Source: Isohypsibius dastychi (lineage: Eukaryota; Tardigrada; Eutardigrada; Parachela; Isohypsibiidae). Taken from it: a stretch of DNA of 20,634 nt. The notes under the pieces are model-generated. The model did no database searches and was not told the DNA's origin. It saw only the letters and a list, made by a program, of their open reading frames with translations. Of the stretch, positions 10,801-20,479 are shown one piece after another. Made by a program: the position numbers and the translations under genes. Positions within the stretch are counted from its first letter, which is position 1. Each line of letters begins with the position of its first letter. The stretch is from contig JAQIWT010000425.1 in assembly GCA_034696485.1 (NCBI GenBank), forward strand, positions 1 through 20,634. Direction: 5' to 3'.

Positions 10801-13800
10801 GAGCAGCTTACTAGTGGTTTGCGACAAGATAACGAACTGCGAGAGTCGCAGAAGAAACTTTTAGTGGATTTGGATTTTCGCAACAAGATCGCAGTTGCAT
10901 TGGGTAAGTCTTATATTTAATCTTAGTCTTTAGTATATTGCGAGCTGCTGAGCTGACCAGATGGGTTTTAGAAGAGGACTTGAATCGTGAGAAACTAGTT
11001 TCGGCCTACATGAACGAAACTGTTGCTGAAATCAACCAAAAACTGAGCCAAGCCCAGACGGAGATGGCAACTATATTGTCATCTAACTCGGATCTGAAGC
11101 ATCAGCTGGAAGAGACAGAAAAGGTCAGCGAAAACGTCACTCTGGAAAACGAAAAGGCACTTGGTCACCTCACTGCCCAGCTTGGCGAATTAAAAGAAGA
11201 CCTCGGCTTGATAAATGATGAACTGACGCGAACGTGAGTTTTTTTGCTCGATTTTTGTTCCTTACTAATTTTACTTCATGGTAGGAGAATTACCGTGGAA
11301 GCGCGTGATCAGGAAATTACGCAGCTGAAAGAGCAGTTGGTTGGGAAATCCGAGACGGAAGTGGCTCTAGCTGAGAGTCAGAATGTCGTTGATTTTCTGA
11401 CGACTGAATTAGGTACAATCATGTAATTTGCTGTAACGGTATCACGTATCAATCGAATTTCATTTTCCAGGACAAACCAAGATTGCGTTGTCGTCGACCA
11501 TTTCAGCTGACGAACAAAAGGCTGTTCTTATCGACCAACTGGAATCAGACATCAGAGAGAAGATCAGCTGGATCTGCGAAAATCAGCGCGAAATCAATAA
11601 TCTACACACGGAATACATCGAGGTAGATCTTGTGCTGTTCCAGCTCAGTTGTTACCCAGTGTCATCTTGGATTATTATTAGCTGCAAAAAGAGCTTGCCG
11701 CCGCTGGGAAGGATTTGGAAACAACGAAAACCGCTTTGGGGATTGCGCAAGAGGAGTCGTCACGCATCCGGCAGCGAGCGGAAGAGGAATACCAGCGGGT
11801 GATTGCTTTATGCGACGATCAGAAAATTGAAGTGGAAAAGAAGAACATTGCGCTGACCGAACAAACAGTTCATTTGAGTGGGCAGCTGCAATTGTGCTCC
11901 AGCGAACTCTCTGAAGTATATGATTCGATCGATTTTTTTAGCGCCATTCACTAATAAAGCTCTATTGACGGGAAATTTGCTTTTCAGGAACGATGTGCGC
12001 GTGCCAACCTGGAAGCCGATCTTGAGCAGGTTCAGACGGAATTGAAAGCTGACAAAGCGCGGATCGAAGTTTTTCAGAACGAGCACCGGTCTGCTCTTAA
12101 CCGTCTTTCTGAACTTGAGCGTGAACGGAAATTGCTGGACGAAAGTCTTCGGGATTATTCCCGTTTGATTGACATTTCTGTTCAAGTGTTGAATTCAGAA
12201 AAGTCAATGGATTCTAAGTTATCGACCCGTGATAGACCGGTTATTAAACGCGGCAAAGTTCCGAAACACCGCACCATTTTTACCCCGGATGGAGTGATGG
12301 AAGTGGATGATTACGATGATGATGATGATCAAGAAAAATTTATTCCTGCAGTGGTGGAGTACGGTGTGGATGAAAATGATTCGGGATTCGTTGGGAGTTC
12401 CATTCAGATTGAAAACGAAGAGGTGAGGTCGTTCCACTGTTTATTATTGATTTTTCTCTTTGAATTCTGGAATAACCTATCGATTAGGCAATATGAATAG
12501 ACGTAAATTACTCAAACAACATCTTTCTATCTATTTGTATGCGCGGGATTTAATCTAGTGGGAATCGAGTGTTGAGAGCAGTTCCAATTATCGCTGATTA
12601 CGCCATTCTCGCATTTAGAGAATTATATCCACTCGAGCAAATGTGATAGCACCATTTTCTAATTTTTGCTCTTCTGTTGACACGTAATAAAAATTCCCTG
12701 AAAATGTGTTTTTGTTTTCGTCCAGTTCTTAGTTATTATAATTGTTTATATACGAGAAACAAATTTATTTGTGTTTGTTTCAGGAACTTAATTGAATATG
12801 CATCAAATAAAATTTGTGTTTCCTAATTGCACCTGAACTAAATATTTTTTTCAAAAGAATTGGGTAGTCTGATTGACAGCGTTTTAATCGTTTTTGACAT
12901 GTTGTTACTTTTGATCCACTTTGAAAATATCAGTGACTAATGCTGCTTTTATCACAGGTTGAAAACACGTCAATCGATGTTGAAAACTCTGACGCACTCA
13001 ATATGATCTTCGCAAAGCTGGAAAATCACCGGTAATCTTAATCTTACTTTAAAAGTGCATCTGCTCATAAAATGAGATGCTGTATTTGATTTACAGTAAT
13101 GAGGAATCTGGACCAGCGACATCATCCATTCTGTTCAGAGATGCCGCTCAGCTTCACAAAGCGCTGGACGTGCTGGAAAACAACAGAACGAATGGTCCGC
13201 TTTTTCGATTGTTTCAGAATATGGATTTTGTTACATTTCTTATTTTTTAGTTGATAATTTGGTGAAAACCTTGACCTCCCGTTTGGACGAACAGTTTGCA
13301 CAGCGGGAACTACTTGTTCATGAAAAGGACAAGCTCGGTTCCCAGGTTCTCCAACTGACGCAAGAAACTCATGATCTCAAGAAGGAACTGGACCACTTGC
13401 AATCTTCCAAAACGGCCATTGATCGTGAGGCGCGCGCCAATGATAAAATCGCAGCTGAACTGAAGTTGCTCCTTCACGATCGAGAAGTTGAAATTGACAG
13501 GCTGAAACGCCGTAACAAGGAGCATTCTTCGCGGTTAATGGAGATGGAAACCCAGAAATCTGAGGATGTCGGAAATCAGCAGCGAGATGCGATTCGCATG
13601 AAAGAAGAGCTTGTGTTGAATCAGATAACTTTGGAAGAACTCAGTAAACAGAACGCAAGACATGAAGGCCGAATTAGGGACTTGTTGAACCGGATTATGA
13701 TTAGTGAGACGACTATAGCTGATTTGACTCATCAGTTGCGGGAGACGGAAAATAATGCGGGAACAATGGAAAGTTTGAAAGCCAAAGAAGATGCCTTATG

Positions 13801-15614
13801 TGGATTGGAACGCAGCTTGGATGAGAAAATTCAGCATGTCCAAGACCGGGAAACGGCCGTTTGGAAGATGGAACTCCAGGTGGCATCTTTTGTTACGGAT
13901 CAGCTAAAGCTCGCCGACCGCGAAGCGGAAGTTCTCGAAAAAGCTCAGGAACTTGAAAGAAGGGCTTATGAGCTGGTGGAGAAAGAAAAAGAATTGGACA
14001 ATCGCGTACGTGATATGGAAGACGCGAAAACCATCCGGGAAAAACTGGAGAGCGAGCTGATGAAGCAAAAGGATGACAATGATGTTTTAAGACAAGAGAG
14101 CGACAAAATCTCTGCCGATTTTGGGAATCAAAAGTCCATCATTGCTGGGATGGAAAGACGACTTGCTGATTATGACAGTCAAGTTTGTCAGTTGACCAAG
14201 ATTTATGATGACGTCGACGCAGTTGTCCAGCGGCAAAAAGAAGAAACCGAATCGTTCAGATCAATGTATGAAAACGCCCAAAAAGATGCTTTTGAAATCG
14301 AGAAATCATTGTCTGAGTTGCGAAAAGAGAACGAAGGTGAGCTCACCATTAGGTTTTTCAGGAATGCAAAATTTAATATTTTTTAATTGCGTTACAGAAT
14401 TGAAAAAGTCCATGGATTTGAGATCGTCAGAACAGTCGTTGTTGAGAGATCAAGTTAGTCTTGGGACTTGATGTTATCCTGATGCTCTGCTTACGAATCT
14501 ATATTTCGTGTTTAGATCGAGACTTTGTTGCTGTCCCAAAACAACATCCAGATGGAATCTGAAACGCTGCGTGTATTATTGTCCGAAAAGTCAACTCAGC
14601 TTGTGAACCTAGCAGCAGAAGAAAAGAGGCTCAAACTTCTTCTCCAAAAGGCCGAGATACGACTGGAGTCTCGGACTTCGTCACTGCAAGATTTAGAGCA
14701 TCAGTTGCAGAGCAAAATATTTGGACAAGGATCTTTGGAAGAGCAGTTCTCCGCGTTGAATCATCTCTACGCGGATACGACCGAAAAGTACCGGAAATTA
14801 TCGGAAGCGTATGACGAGATGCAGATTATGGTGGTGAGGAATCGTGATGAGTATCGAGGTAATTCATTATTTGCTTATTCGGTGTGCGCTTGCTCTAAAT
14901 GATGTGATGATTATTCTAGATGCAAAAAGAGAGTGGGACAAGCTTTCCTTCTTTTTGTCCAAACATTTGGACAAGGATATCCAGACTAGTTTGAATCTCC
15001 AGAATGATGACAGAATCGATGCGGAATTACTCCCCATCATAACCCGCAAGATGATCGCACGTGTTCGAGCGGACGTTGAGGAGCTGTTGGCGGTGATTAT
15101 TTGCTTTTAGTACCTGTTTCGTTGCCAAATACGATTGTTTATTGTGAACTTTATTCCAGAATCGGGAAGTCGAGGCCACTGTGATTGATTATGAGAGCTC
15201 AGTAACTTCTCGGTTGAAAGCCAAGAAAAAGACCCCTCAGAGGAGGTCGGTTTCTACCAGGATACGCAGTCCTATGGTCCTACCTGAGGAAGGTTCTCAG
15301 ATGGTAAAGGATTTTGTTTCCTTGTTTCCGCGTGCGTTGGCAATTTTTCGTTTTTTAAATTTGCAGAATGACTTCCGACAGGAAGTTTTACAGCGGATGT
15401 ATGAAAATACTAGCCGGGACAGTATTGTTCACGAAGAAGTTGCTCGCGAACTGTTTCAGTGAGTTTGGACGAATCGGATTAGATGTAATATTTGGAGCTG
15501 ATTTTGTTCAATTTTTCCCTTTGCAGAAATTCTCATTCGAATGGACATTTCAGCCCGCATCGGGAATCTCAGTCTGGAAATTTTACTCAGAAAAATGGAT
15601 CGCGTCGTGATTGA
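7890..15614 (+). CDS. Large coiled-coil protein, family not recognised (about 1848 aa)
   Basis: Complete 26-exon gene: 7890-8459, 8671-8793, 8868-9032, 9086-9279, 9336-9477, 9553-9744, 9803-9855, 9911-9974, 10034-10164, 10241-10277, 10337-10551, 10608-10903, 10972-11233, 11285-11412, 11471-11622, 11682-11915, 11988-12422, 12958-13031, 13097-13194, 13251-14336, 14398-14453, 14516-14858, 14920-15092, 15160-15303, 15367-15458, 15527-15614. Every junction keeps phase; the total is 5547 nt. An in-frame TAA two codons before the ATG fixes the start. Residues 1-190 are Ser-rich and low in complexity. Residues 399-462 form a non-heptad block rich in Leu and aromatic residues. About 500-1080 and 1190-1740 are long heptad-type coiled coil (many Glu, Gln, Lys, Leu). 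An acidic patch DDYDDDDD lies near 1093-1100, and the C-terminal 100 residues are basic and polar. No membrane segment or motor domain. The build suggests a centrosomal, rootlet or Golgi scaffold, by inference only. Weakest points: the donor GTCAGA after 9279 and the 211-nt first intron. Confidence 0.88.
12315..12329 (+). repeat. (GAT)5 microsatellite coding for Asp
   Basis: Five GAT codons in a row inside exon 17 of the coiled-coil gene, preceded by GATGATTAC. They encode the core of the acidic patch, so length changes by whole units would keep the frame. Confidence 0.9.
12423..12957 (+). other. Longest intron of the coiled-coil gene
   Basis: 535 nt from GTGAGG to TTTTATCACAG; most other introns of this gene are 51-76 nt. 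The sequence is AT-rich, with no recognised exon or RNA structure. It directly follows the exon with the acidic patch. Confidence 0.75.
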
Positions 15615-16132
15615 GAAAATGAATCGACTGTTTTGTTTAGGATTTTCTGTTTTAAACCTGACATTCCGCCTTACTCTGTGTTGGAAATATCAGTTTAATA
15701 CGTTTGAAAGTTTATGCCGGCCGAGTTTAAAACGTCCATATTTTACAGTGTGATGATTTAGTTTTGCCTTTTTGTTTTCACTTGACCAGAGCTGCTTTTC
15801 TGTAAGCGCAGATTCATCAGCGGTTTTCTTGTTTTTTCCTCTCCTGTCAACGAAATGCGGTGTTTTATCTGGTGTGTATGAAATTAAAAGCTAAAACTAT
15901 GCACGCTGACCCAAAGTCCTGTCATAGATTATTACGGTTTGCTGAGGGGTGGACCCTGTGGGGGTTACGTTCGGAAAACCCTTCCTCTGCATGACTAATT
16001 TCCCTAGTTTTATGGGTGTTGCGCATGTTGTCGTTTTTGACGACTGACAATCAGTCATCTGTTGAATCCGAGATATTCCGCCTAGATCTCTGCGGTACTT
16101 AACCAGCAGTAGGTAGCGGAACCCTGGATATT
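15615..16132 (+). other. 3' UTR of the coiled-coil gene and upstream region of the membrane-protein gene
   Basis: 518 bp between the TGA of gene 2 and the ATG of gene 3, both on the plus strand. An ATTAAA poly(A)-type signal at 15883-15888 implies a 3' UTR of about 290 nt. The remaining quarter kilobase must hold the promoter and 5' UTR of gene 3. No further coding sequence was seen. Confidence 0.55.
15883..15888 (+). terminator. Putative poly(A) signal ATTAAA for the coiled-coil gene
   Basis: ATTAAA lies 269 nt after the stop codon and is the first standard variant on this strand after it. The U/GU-rich downstream element is not obvious, so this is tentative. Confidence 0.4.
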
Positions 16133-18189
16133 ATGGATTCATATCCGGACGCGATTCAGGCTATAAGTGCCATCAAGCCTCGGATGACAAACAGCATTTT
16201 CGGCAGGGTATGTACGCCATTGTACGTTCAAAGCATGTTGGGCTGGATTGAAAACTGAATTCTTTCAGAGACGCACGCTGAATGATTTGAACAAATTCGA
16301 GATTGCATTTCTGTGCATTGGAATTACGAGTTTGTTGGCTTGTTTGGGACTGACGATCGAGGTGAGTTGGTCAGGCTGCGTGTGTGAAGTTGGATATCGG
16401 ATGTTTATATTTTGATCGTTTTGATTGGATATTGTTGTTCTCTTCAGCGACTGGATTATTTGTCCCCGGCTAAGTGTCCCCATTTGAATTCGTCGAATAT
16501 TATCCCTGATGAGAACGCTGATGCCAAATGCGGATCCGAATTTACTTTTGCTTTGCTGGTATACCGCCGGAATCAGAATAATTTGCCGTGTTTTTTTTAT
16601 TTACGAAGTTTTGTTTTAGGTTTTGATAAACTGCTGCTTTTGTATATTTCATGTCATCCACGGTAAGCTTTGTCGAGCTATGTACATTTTCGATATGAAC
16701 TATTTCATGCGTTTGTTGTAATTGCAGGTGTTGTGTGGTTCGTTTGCCCAAAATGATCATTTACGATTTTCACAAGGTGGAGCCAGTTGTTTCATGATTT
16801 TAGGGAACGGCCATATGAACTCTACGTTTTTACCGGAAGTATTTTCGTGGTCAGTTCGTACTGCATCATTGACTTCGTTGTCGGAATTGATGAAGGATTG
16901 CTGGAGAACCAGTATACGTTTGCCATTAAACTTGTAAGTTATTGGCTATATCACGGTGTCACTCAGAGCAAAAAGCAGAAAATTAAACATTTAAAACATG
17001 AATTGCGAAATTAATGCAACAGTTGTAAATTTGTTAACATCTGATACTAACAGTAGCAGAATGTTCTTAAATCCACGTTTCATAAGTGGTTCCATTTTTA
17101 TTTATATGACCGAATCATCTGGTATCATTGCCTTTGTTTTGAAAGGTTTCGAGAAAAATTTATCAAATCGGGTTGCACAATTCATTCTAATATTGATGCA
17201 CATTGCAGACTCGTCTGGTGATTCTGCTAACTCTTGGAGTTGCTGACATCGGGCTTGCGTAAGGATAATATTCGGAAACTCCGGGAAGTAGAACTATGTT
17301 TTTTTCGGCAGGTGCCGGATTGCTGCGGACTTTATCAGATCAGGACGTTTTGCCTGTAATCTGGTTCAAACCTACGACGAAGTAACGGACATCAGTTTAC
17401 AGGTTGACATTTGTGTTGACGGGTTGATATTTTGTCAGATAAGCCAGACCAAAGTGAAATGGCATTTCCTCACGCAATCTCTAGTGACCTTCGACTTGGA
17501 GTTCCAGGTTACATAGGAATGGTCGAACTGAATAATATTGCTCACAATTCTTTTTGCAAAAGGTGACCATGATTGTCCTGATCCTTCGAAATGGATTCGA
17601 GTTTCGCTTGACCGGAGGTGAGGAGGGCGTTCTGATTGGAGGAGGTATTTTCGCGATCATTTGGATAATCAGTGCTCATCTTTGCGTAAGCGATCTCATG
17701 GATTTTATGAACAGCTCCGTAATATTGTAAATTGTACTGGATTTTTCAGCTTCGCTACGAAAGCAGAGTTTTGACTTGGTTGGTTCTGGCGACCTCCGTT
17801 TTAGAGCCGGCATATATTATTTTCAAGGTGAGTAAGTGGTTCCGCTCCTGTCAGAATGTATGAACTCATGCCTGTGATTTCAGATTGTGGACTCTGCCAA
17901 AATAATTGCGGAAGAATATGCTTCTGAACGGAATAGTCTCGCCCTGCATTATTGCATATTTTTGGGCGGTTCCCTTGGAATTCTGATCAGAGTGGCGCTG
18001 GTGTGGTCACTCTTCAAGACCACAGAAAGTTTTGGAGAAAATCTGAATGCCAAAAGTGAATAAGCAGAATCTGTTTCAGTTTGATTGCGTTTTATTCACC
18101 TAACGAAATTTGTTTCAGTTTATGGAACAAGACCACACAGTCGTCTGGAATCAATTGACACAAAATCAATCAACGATACCACCACTTGA
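16133..18189 (+). CDS. Multi-pass membrane protein, family not recognised (about 380 aa)
   Basis: Exons: 16133-16207, 16269-16361, 16448-16558, 16620-16662, 16728-16734 (or -16737), 16777-16933, 17209-17258, 17312-17402, 17439-17507, 17563-17685, 17750-17827, 17884-18055, 18119-18189. Phases agree throughout; 379 or 380 aa depending on the fifth donor. An in-frame TAA 30 nt upstream makes this ATG the first. Hydrophobic segments lie at about 35-55, 89-110, 125-146, 163-182, 255-273, 280-299 and 319-343, with a weaker one at 220-242. That makes seven or eight membrane passes. The first loop (57-87) has Cys66, Cys84 and an Asn70-Ser-Ser sequon, suggesting it is extracytoplasmic. The tail after LFKTTESFGENL is short, polar and Ser/Thr-rich. 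I recognise no receptor, channel or transporter signature. Gene 4 converges on it with 44 bp between stops. The least certain part is the tiny fifth exon and its 39-42 nt intron. Confidence 0.82.
16934..17208 (+). other. Largest intron of the membrane-protein gene
   Basis: 275 nt, GTAAGT to CATTGCAG. An open stretch runs through it (from about 16998), but it is out of phase with both flanking exons and AT-rich, so I treat it as intronic. It splits the third and fourth hydrophobic segments. Confidence 0.75.
18056..18118 (+). other. Terminal intron of the membrane-protein gene, with retention giving an alternative stop
   Basis: 63 nt, GTGAAT to TTTGTTTCAG. Splicing adds a 23-residue polar tail ending at 18189. 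If the intron is kept, the frame reads only Val/Ser-Glu-like codons and stops at TAA 18061-18063, losing that tail. The intron length matches its neighbours and the acceptor is strong, so the spliced form is preferred. Confidence 0.65.
18091..18096 (-). terminator. Putative poly(A) signal AATAAA for the selenocysteine lyase gene
   Basis: On the minus strand AATAAA lies 138 nt after the lyase stop codon. It sits inside the last intron of the convergent membrane-protein gene, so the two transcripts would overlap in antisense. Confidence 0.5.
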
Positions 18190-18232
18190 TACAGATGCTG
18201 AAATTTTTCAACAATGCGCGAAATTGCACCAT

Positions 18233-18238
18233 TTTATT
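18233..18238 (-). terminator. AATAAA overlapping the lyase stop codon
   Basis: The last codon and stop (GAA TAA A) spell AATAAA. If used for cleavage, the 3' UTR would be only a few tens of bases. The copy at 18091-18096 is the more ordinary candidate. Confidence 0.3.
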
Positions 18239-20479
18239 CTTGATGTTGAGCGACCAGTTCCTGTTTTATTTGCTCCAAAGCCTGCTTCAAATCGGCAACC
18301 GCCATAACGATTTCCTCCTTTTTTGTATCTTTACCAGTGCTTAGTCGTATTGTGTTCCAGGCAGCTTCGGGTTTTATATGGCTGTTTAGAAGCACTTGTG
18401 ACGCTGATTGTCTGAAATTTATTTTTGTGGTTTGAAAGACAAAACCATTATTTCCGATTGAACTGACCTTCCACTGTGGCACGCTGCTCCTGTCGCAGCT
18501 TGCAAACGCTTTGCCCGGCTTAAAATTTTACATCCACAAAGCTCTGCGCCAACAAAACTGATGCTGAATGTATTCGGTAGCACTTTGTGAGATAAAACAG
18601 GAAAATTGAAGATGACTTCGTCGCCAAATGCTTCCTGGAAAAGATACCATTATGTATGCTTATCGAATCATGTCCATCCACCTTGAGGCAATGATGAAGA
18701 TGACGACCCGTTTCATCGTATATGATTCGCCAATCTAAGTAAGATGTCCGAGCAAGTTCAGCCGCCTAAAACAAATGGATCAAACTGAAGCTCCATATTT
18801 TCCGTGAAAATTATACCGCGCCTAATCCAACAATATCCACAACGTTTTCGGTTCTACGGAGAAAGAAGCTGGATTGGCGCTCCAGTAGACCAGCTAGTCA
18901 CTATAAACTGGTTCGCTCGTCCCCTGTTTTAGTTATATGTTAGCCCCAATTAAAGGAGCGAACCAGTTTATAGCGACTAGCTGGTCTACTGCTTCCGATT
19001 TAAATTTTTATAATCCGACGAAGCGTTCGTTGCTCACCCAGGCCGAAGACCTCGTTCTTGACCGCCACCGTGAAACATGGGTTTCATGATCTCGTTGAAA
19101 ACTTTTCCACGGCAGAATACTGCGCCACACCGTGGCCCGTAGAACTAGTGGAAACAGAAGTAATCAAAGAATATCAAGTACGAGCCTGTTGGAGATACCT
19201 TGTGGCCAACAATTGTCAAAAAGTCTACACAGAGTTCACTGACATCCACGCTGATTTTCCCTAGCGCTTGAGCCGCGTCCTTCATTCAAACAAAACAATG
19301 TCACGGTAGAGCGATTAACATCAGCAAATTCTTACCCACAGTGTGAAAAAGAACTGGGTGTGCATCACGTTTTCGCGTTTTGTTCAAAACGGACAAGGCG
19401 TTTCCCAATTCATGAACAGGCTACAAATATCACATAAAAAACGCCGAACATTTCAACTTCCATCGGTTCGGACATACTGCCGGCTGACCTGTATCATTCC
19501 AGTCTGAAAGGTGAAAGGTCATCACATCATAGCCGCGTAGAAACAACAAGTAACACACCTCATTGTTGGCTAACATCAATGACACGAAACAAAAGCTAGA
19601 GGCCTCGCAGAGAGTCAGAATATCCGATATGTTCACTGCTCCGCCGTCGTTCACAGCCACCTCAGAGAGAACTGGAAAGGGAATGTGTGGAATTCGCATT
19701 CAAGAGAGTTCACTGGAGATAACGAGCCTTACCACAAAGACCTGACGCCTGAAGATCCAGAGCAGCTAGCCGAACAGCGTCGTGTTCAATGTTTGAAATT
19801 ACGAGGACGACTTTTTCGGCCGAATTTCCTTTAAAGAAATAGCCGTGTTCGCAAAGAGTGAGCAGATATAAAAGTTGGGGTATGTTTCTTCCGTTATATG
19901 TATCATACTCAATCGCGCTTCTTTGTTGAGATAATTAACAGCAGATCTTAATATCCAGTTGTCGGCTTCCGTTCCCGAAGAAGTGAATATAATTTCTATG
20001 GCAAAAAAGAGAATTTTGGAAAAACTCTCGAAAACACCTAAATTAGCGCAGTCCACTAGTTCCAGTTACCTGCGGGCTCTGCTCCCATAAGTGACGCAAC
20101 CTGTTGACGCGCTTTATTGATTGCACACCGAACCTCTGGGGCTAAAGTGAACATTGACTAAACACAATAAACATAACCATCAGCGGCATATACCATAAGA
20201 ACTACTGGGATTCCTCCATAATTCCTTCATCGCTCTCATCATTGCATCGCAGACCGTTTGGTCGATTGGTGTGGTCGCGTTATAATCCAAGTACAAGCTA
20301 CGATTGTTCGATTAAAATTACATAACCGCTATTCTACAAGTTTCATTTAAGTGGTAGAATGTCCCGAAGAATTTACCGTCCAGAAGTCAATGATGACAGA
20401 AAAAGCCATATTACCTGTCAGAACGATATTCGCAACTCACGTCACCGCCAGCAAAAGATGATTCCTGCTTATCAGCCAT
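18234..20479 (-). CDS. SCLY: Selenocysteine lyase (PLP-dependent, NifS/class V aminotransferase fold), complete
   Basis: Splits L-selenocysteine into alanine and selenide, recycling selenium for selenophosphate synthesis; expected in the cytosol. Exons in transcript order: 20479-20415, 20297-20194, 20141-20070, 19995-19909, 19828-19733, 19671-19559, 19503-19489, 19420-19340, 19279-19199, 19144-19038, 18853-18817, 18765-18682, 18634-18468, 18411-18234. The total is 1287 nt (428 aa; vertebrate SCLY is about 445), with all phases consistent. Motifs: YLDYNATTP at 24-32; [10 protein letters not shown] at 84-93; EHD with the stacking His125; MLANNE ending at 179; HTDAAQ with the PLP-binding Asp212; TIVGHK with the Schiff-base Lys238; [14 protein letters not shown] at 264-277; GAACHS with the catalytic Cys366; and IRLSTGK near the C-terminus. 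GAACHS, rather than the SSACSSG loop typical of the mitochondrial desulfurase NFS1, points to SCLY. No mitochondrial targeting peptide is evident. All key residues are present, so the enzyme should be active. Confidence 0.95.
18883..18991. repeat. 36-bp near-perfect inverted repeat (hairpin) in lyase intron 10
   Basis: Arms 18883-18918 and 18956-18991 are reverse complements at 35 of 36 positions (one A/G difference), with a 37-nt loop. The element fills about 60 percent of the 184-nt intron between the exons ending at 19038 and starting at 18853. It could be a small foldback or MITE-like insertion, or a structured RNA. I see no clear target-site duplication and no ORF. Confidence 0.95.
19489..19503 (-). 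other. SCLY: 15-nt microexon of the lyase gene
   Basis: Codes for five residues, TGMIQ, that continue the conserved ANNETG motif. It is flanked by CTTTCAG and GTCAGC and is in phase 0 on both sides. Skipping keeps the frame but removes the conserved Thr-Gly after ANNE, so it is probably constitutive. Confidence 0.85.

Noticed and set aside
16998-17246. Open stretch with a hydrophobic piece between exons 6 and 7 of the membrane-protein gene
   Set aside because: Does not fit the phase of either neighbour, and the donor GTAAGT and acceptor CATTGCAG define a clean intron.
18110-18307. Plus-strand open stretch of 65 codons beyond the membrane-protein gene
   Set aside because: Out of frame with the preferred last exon, and from 18234 it is the antisense of the conserved C-terminal exon of the lyase.
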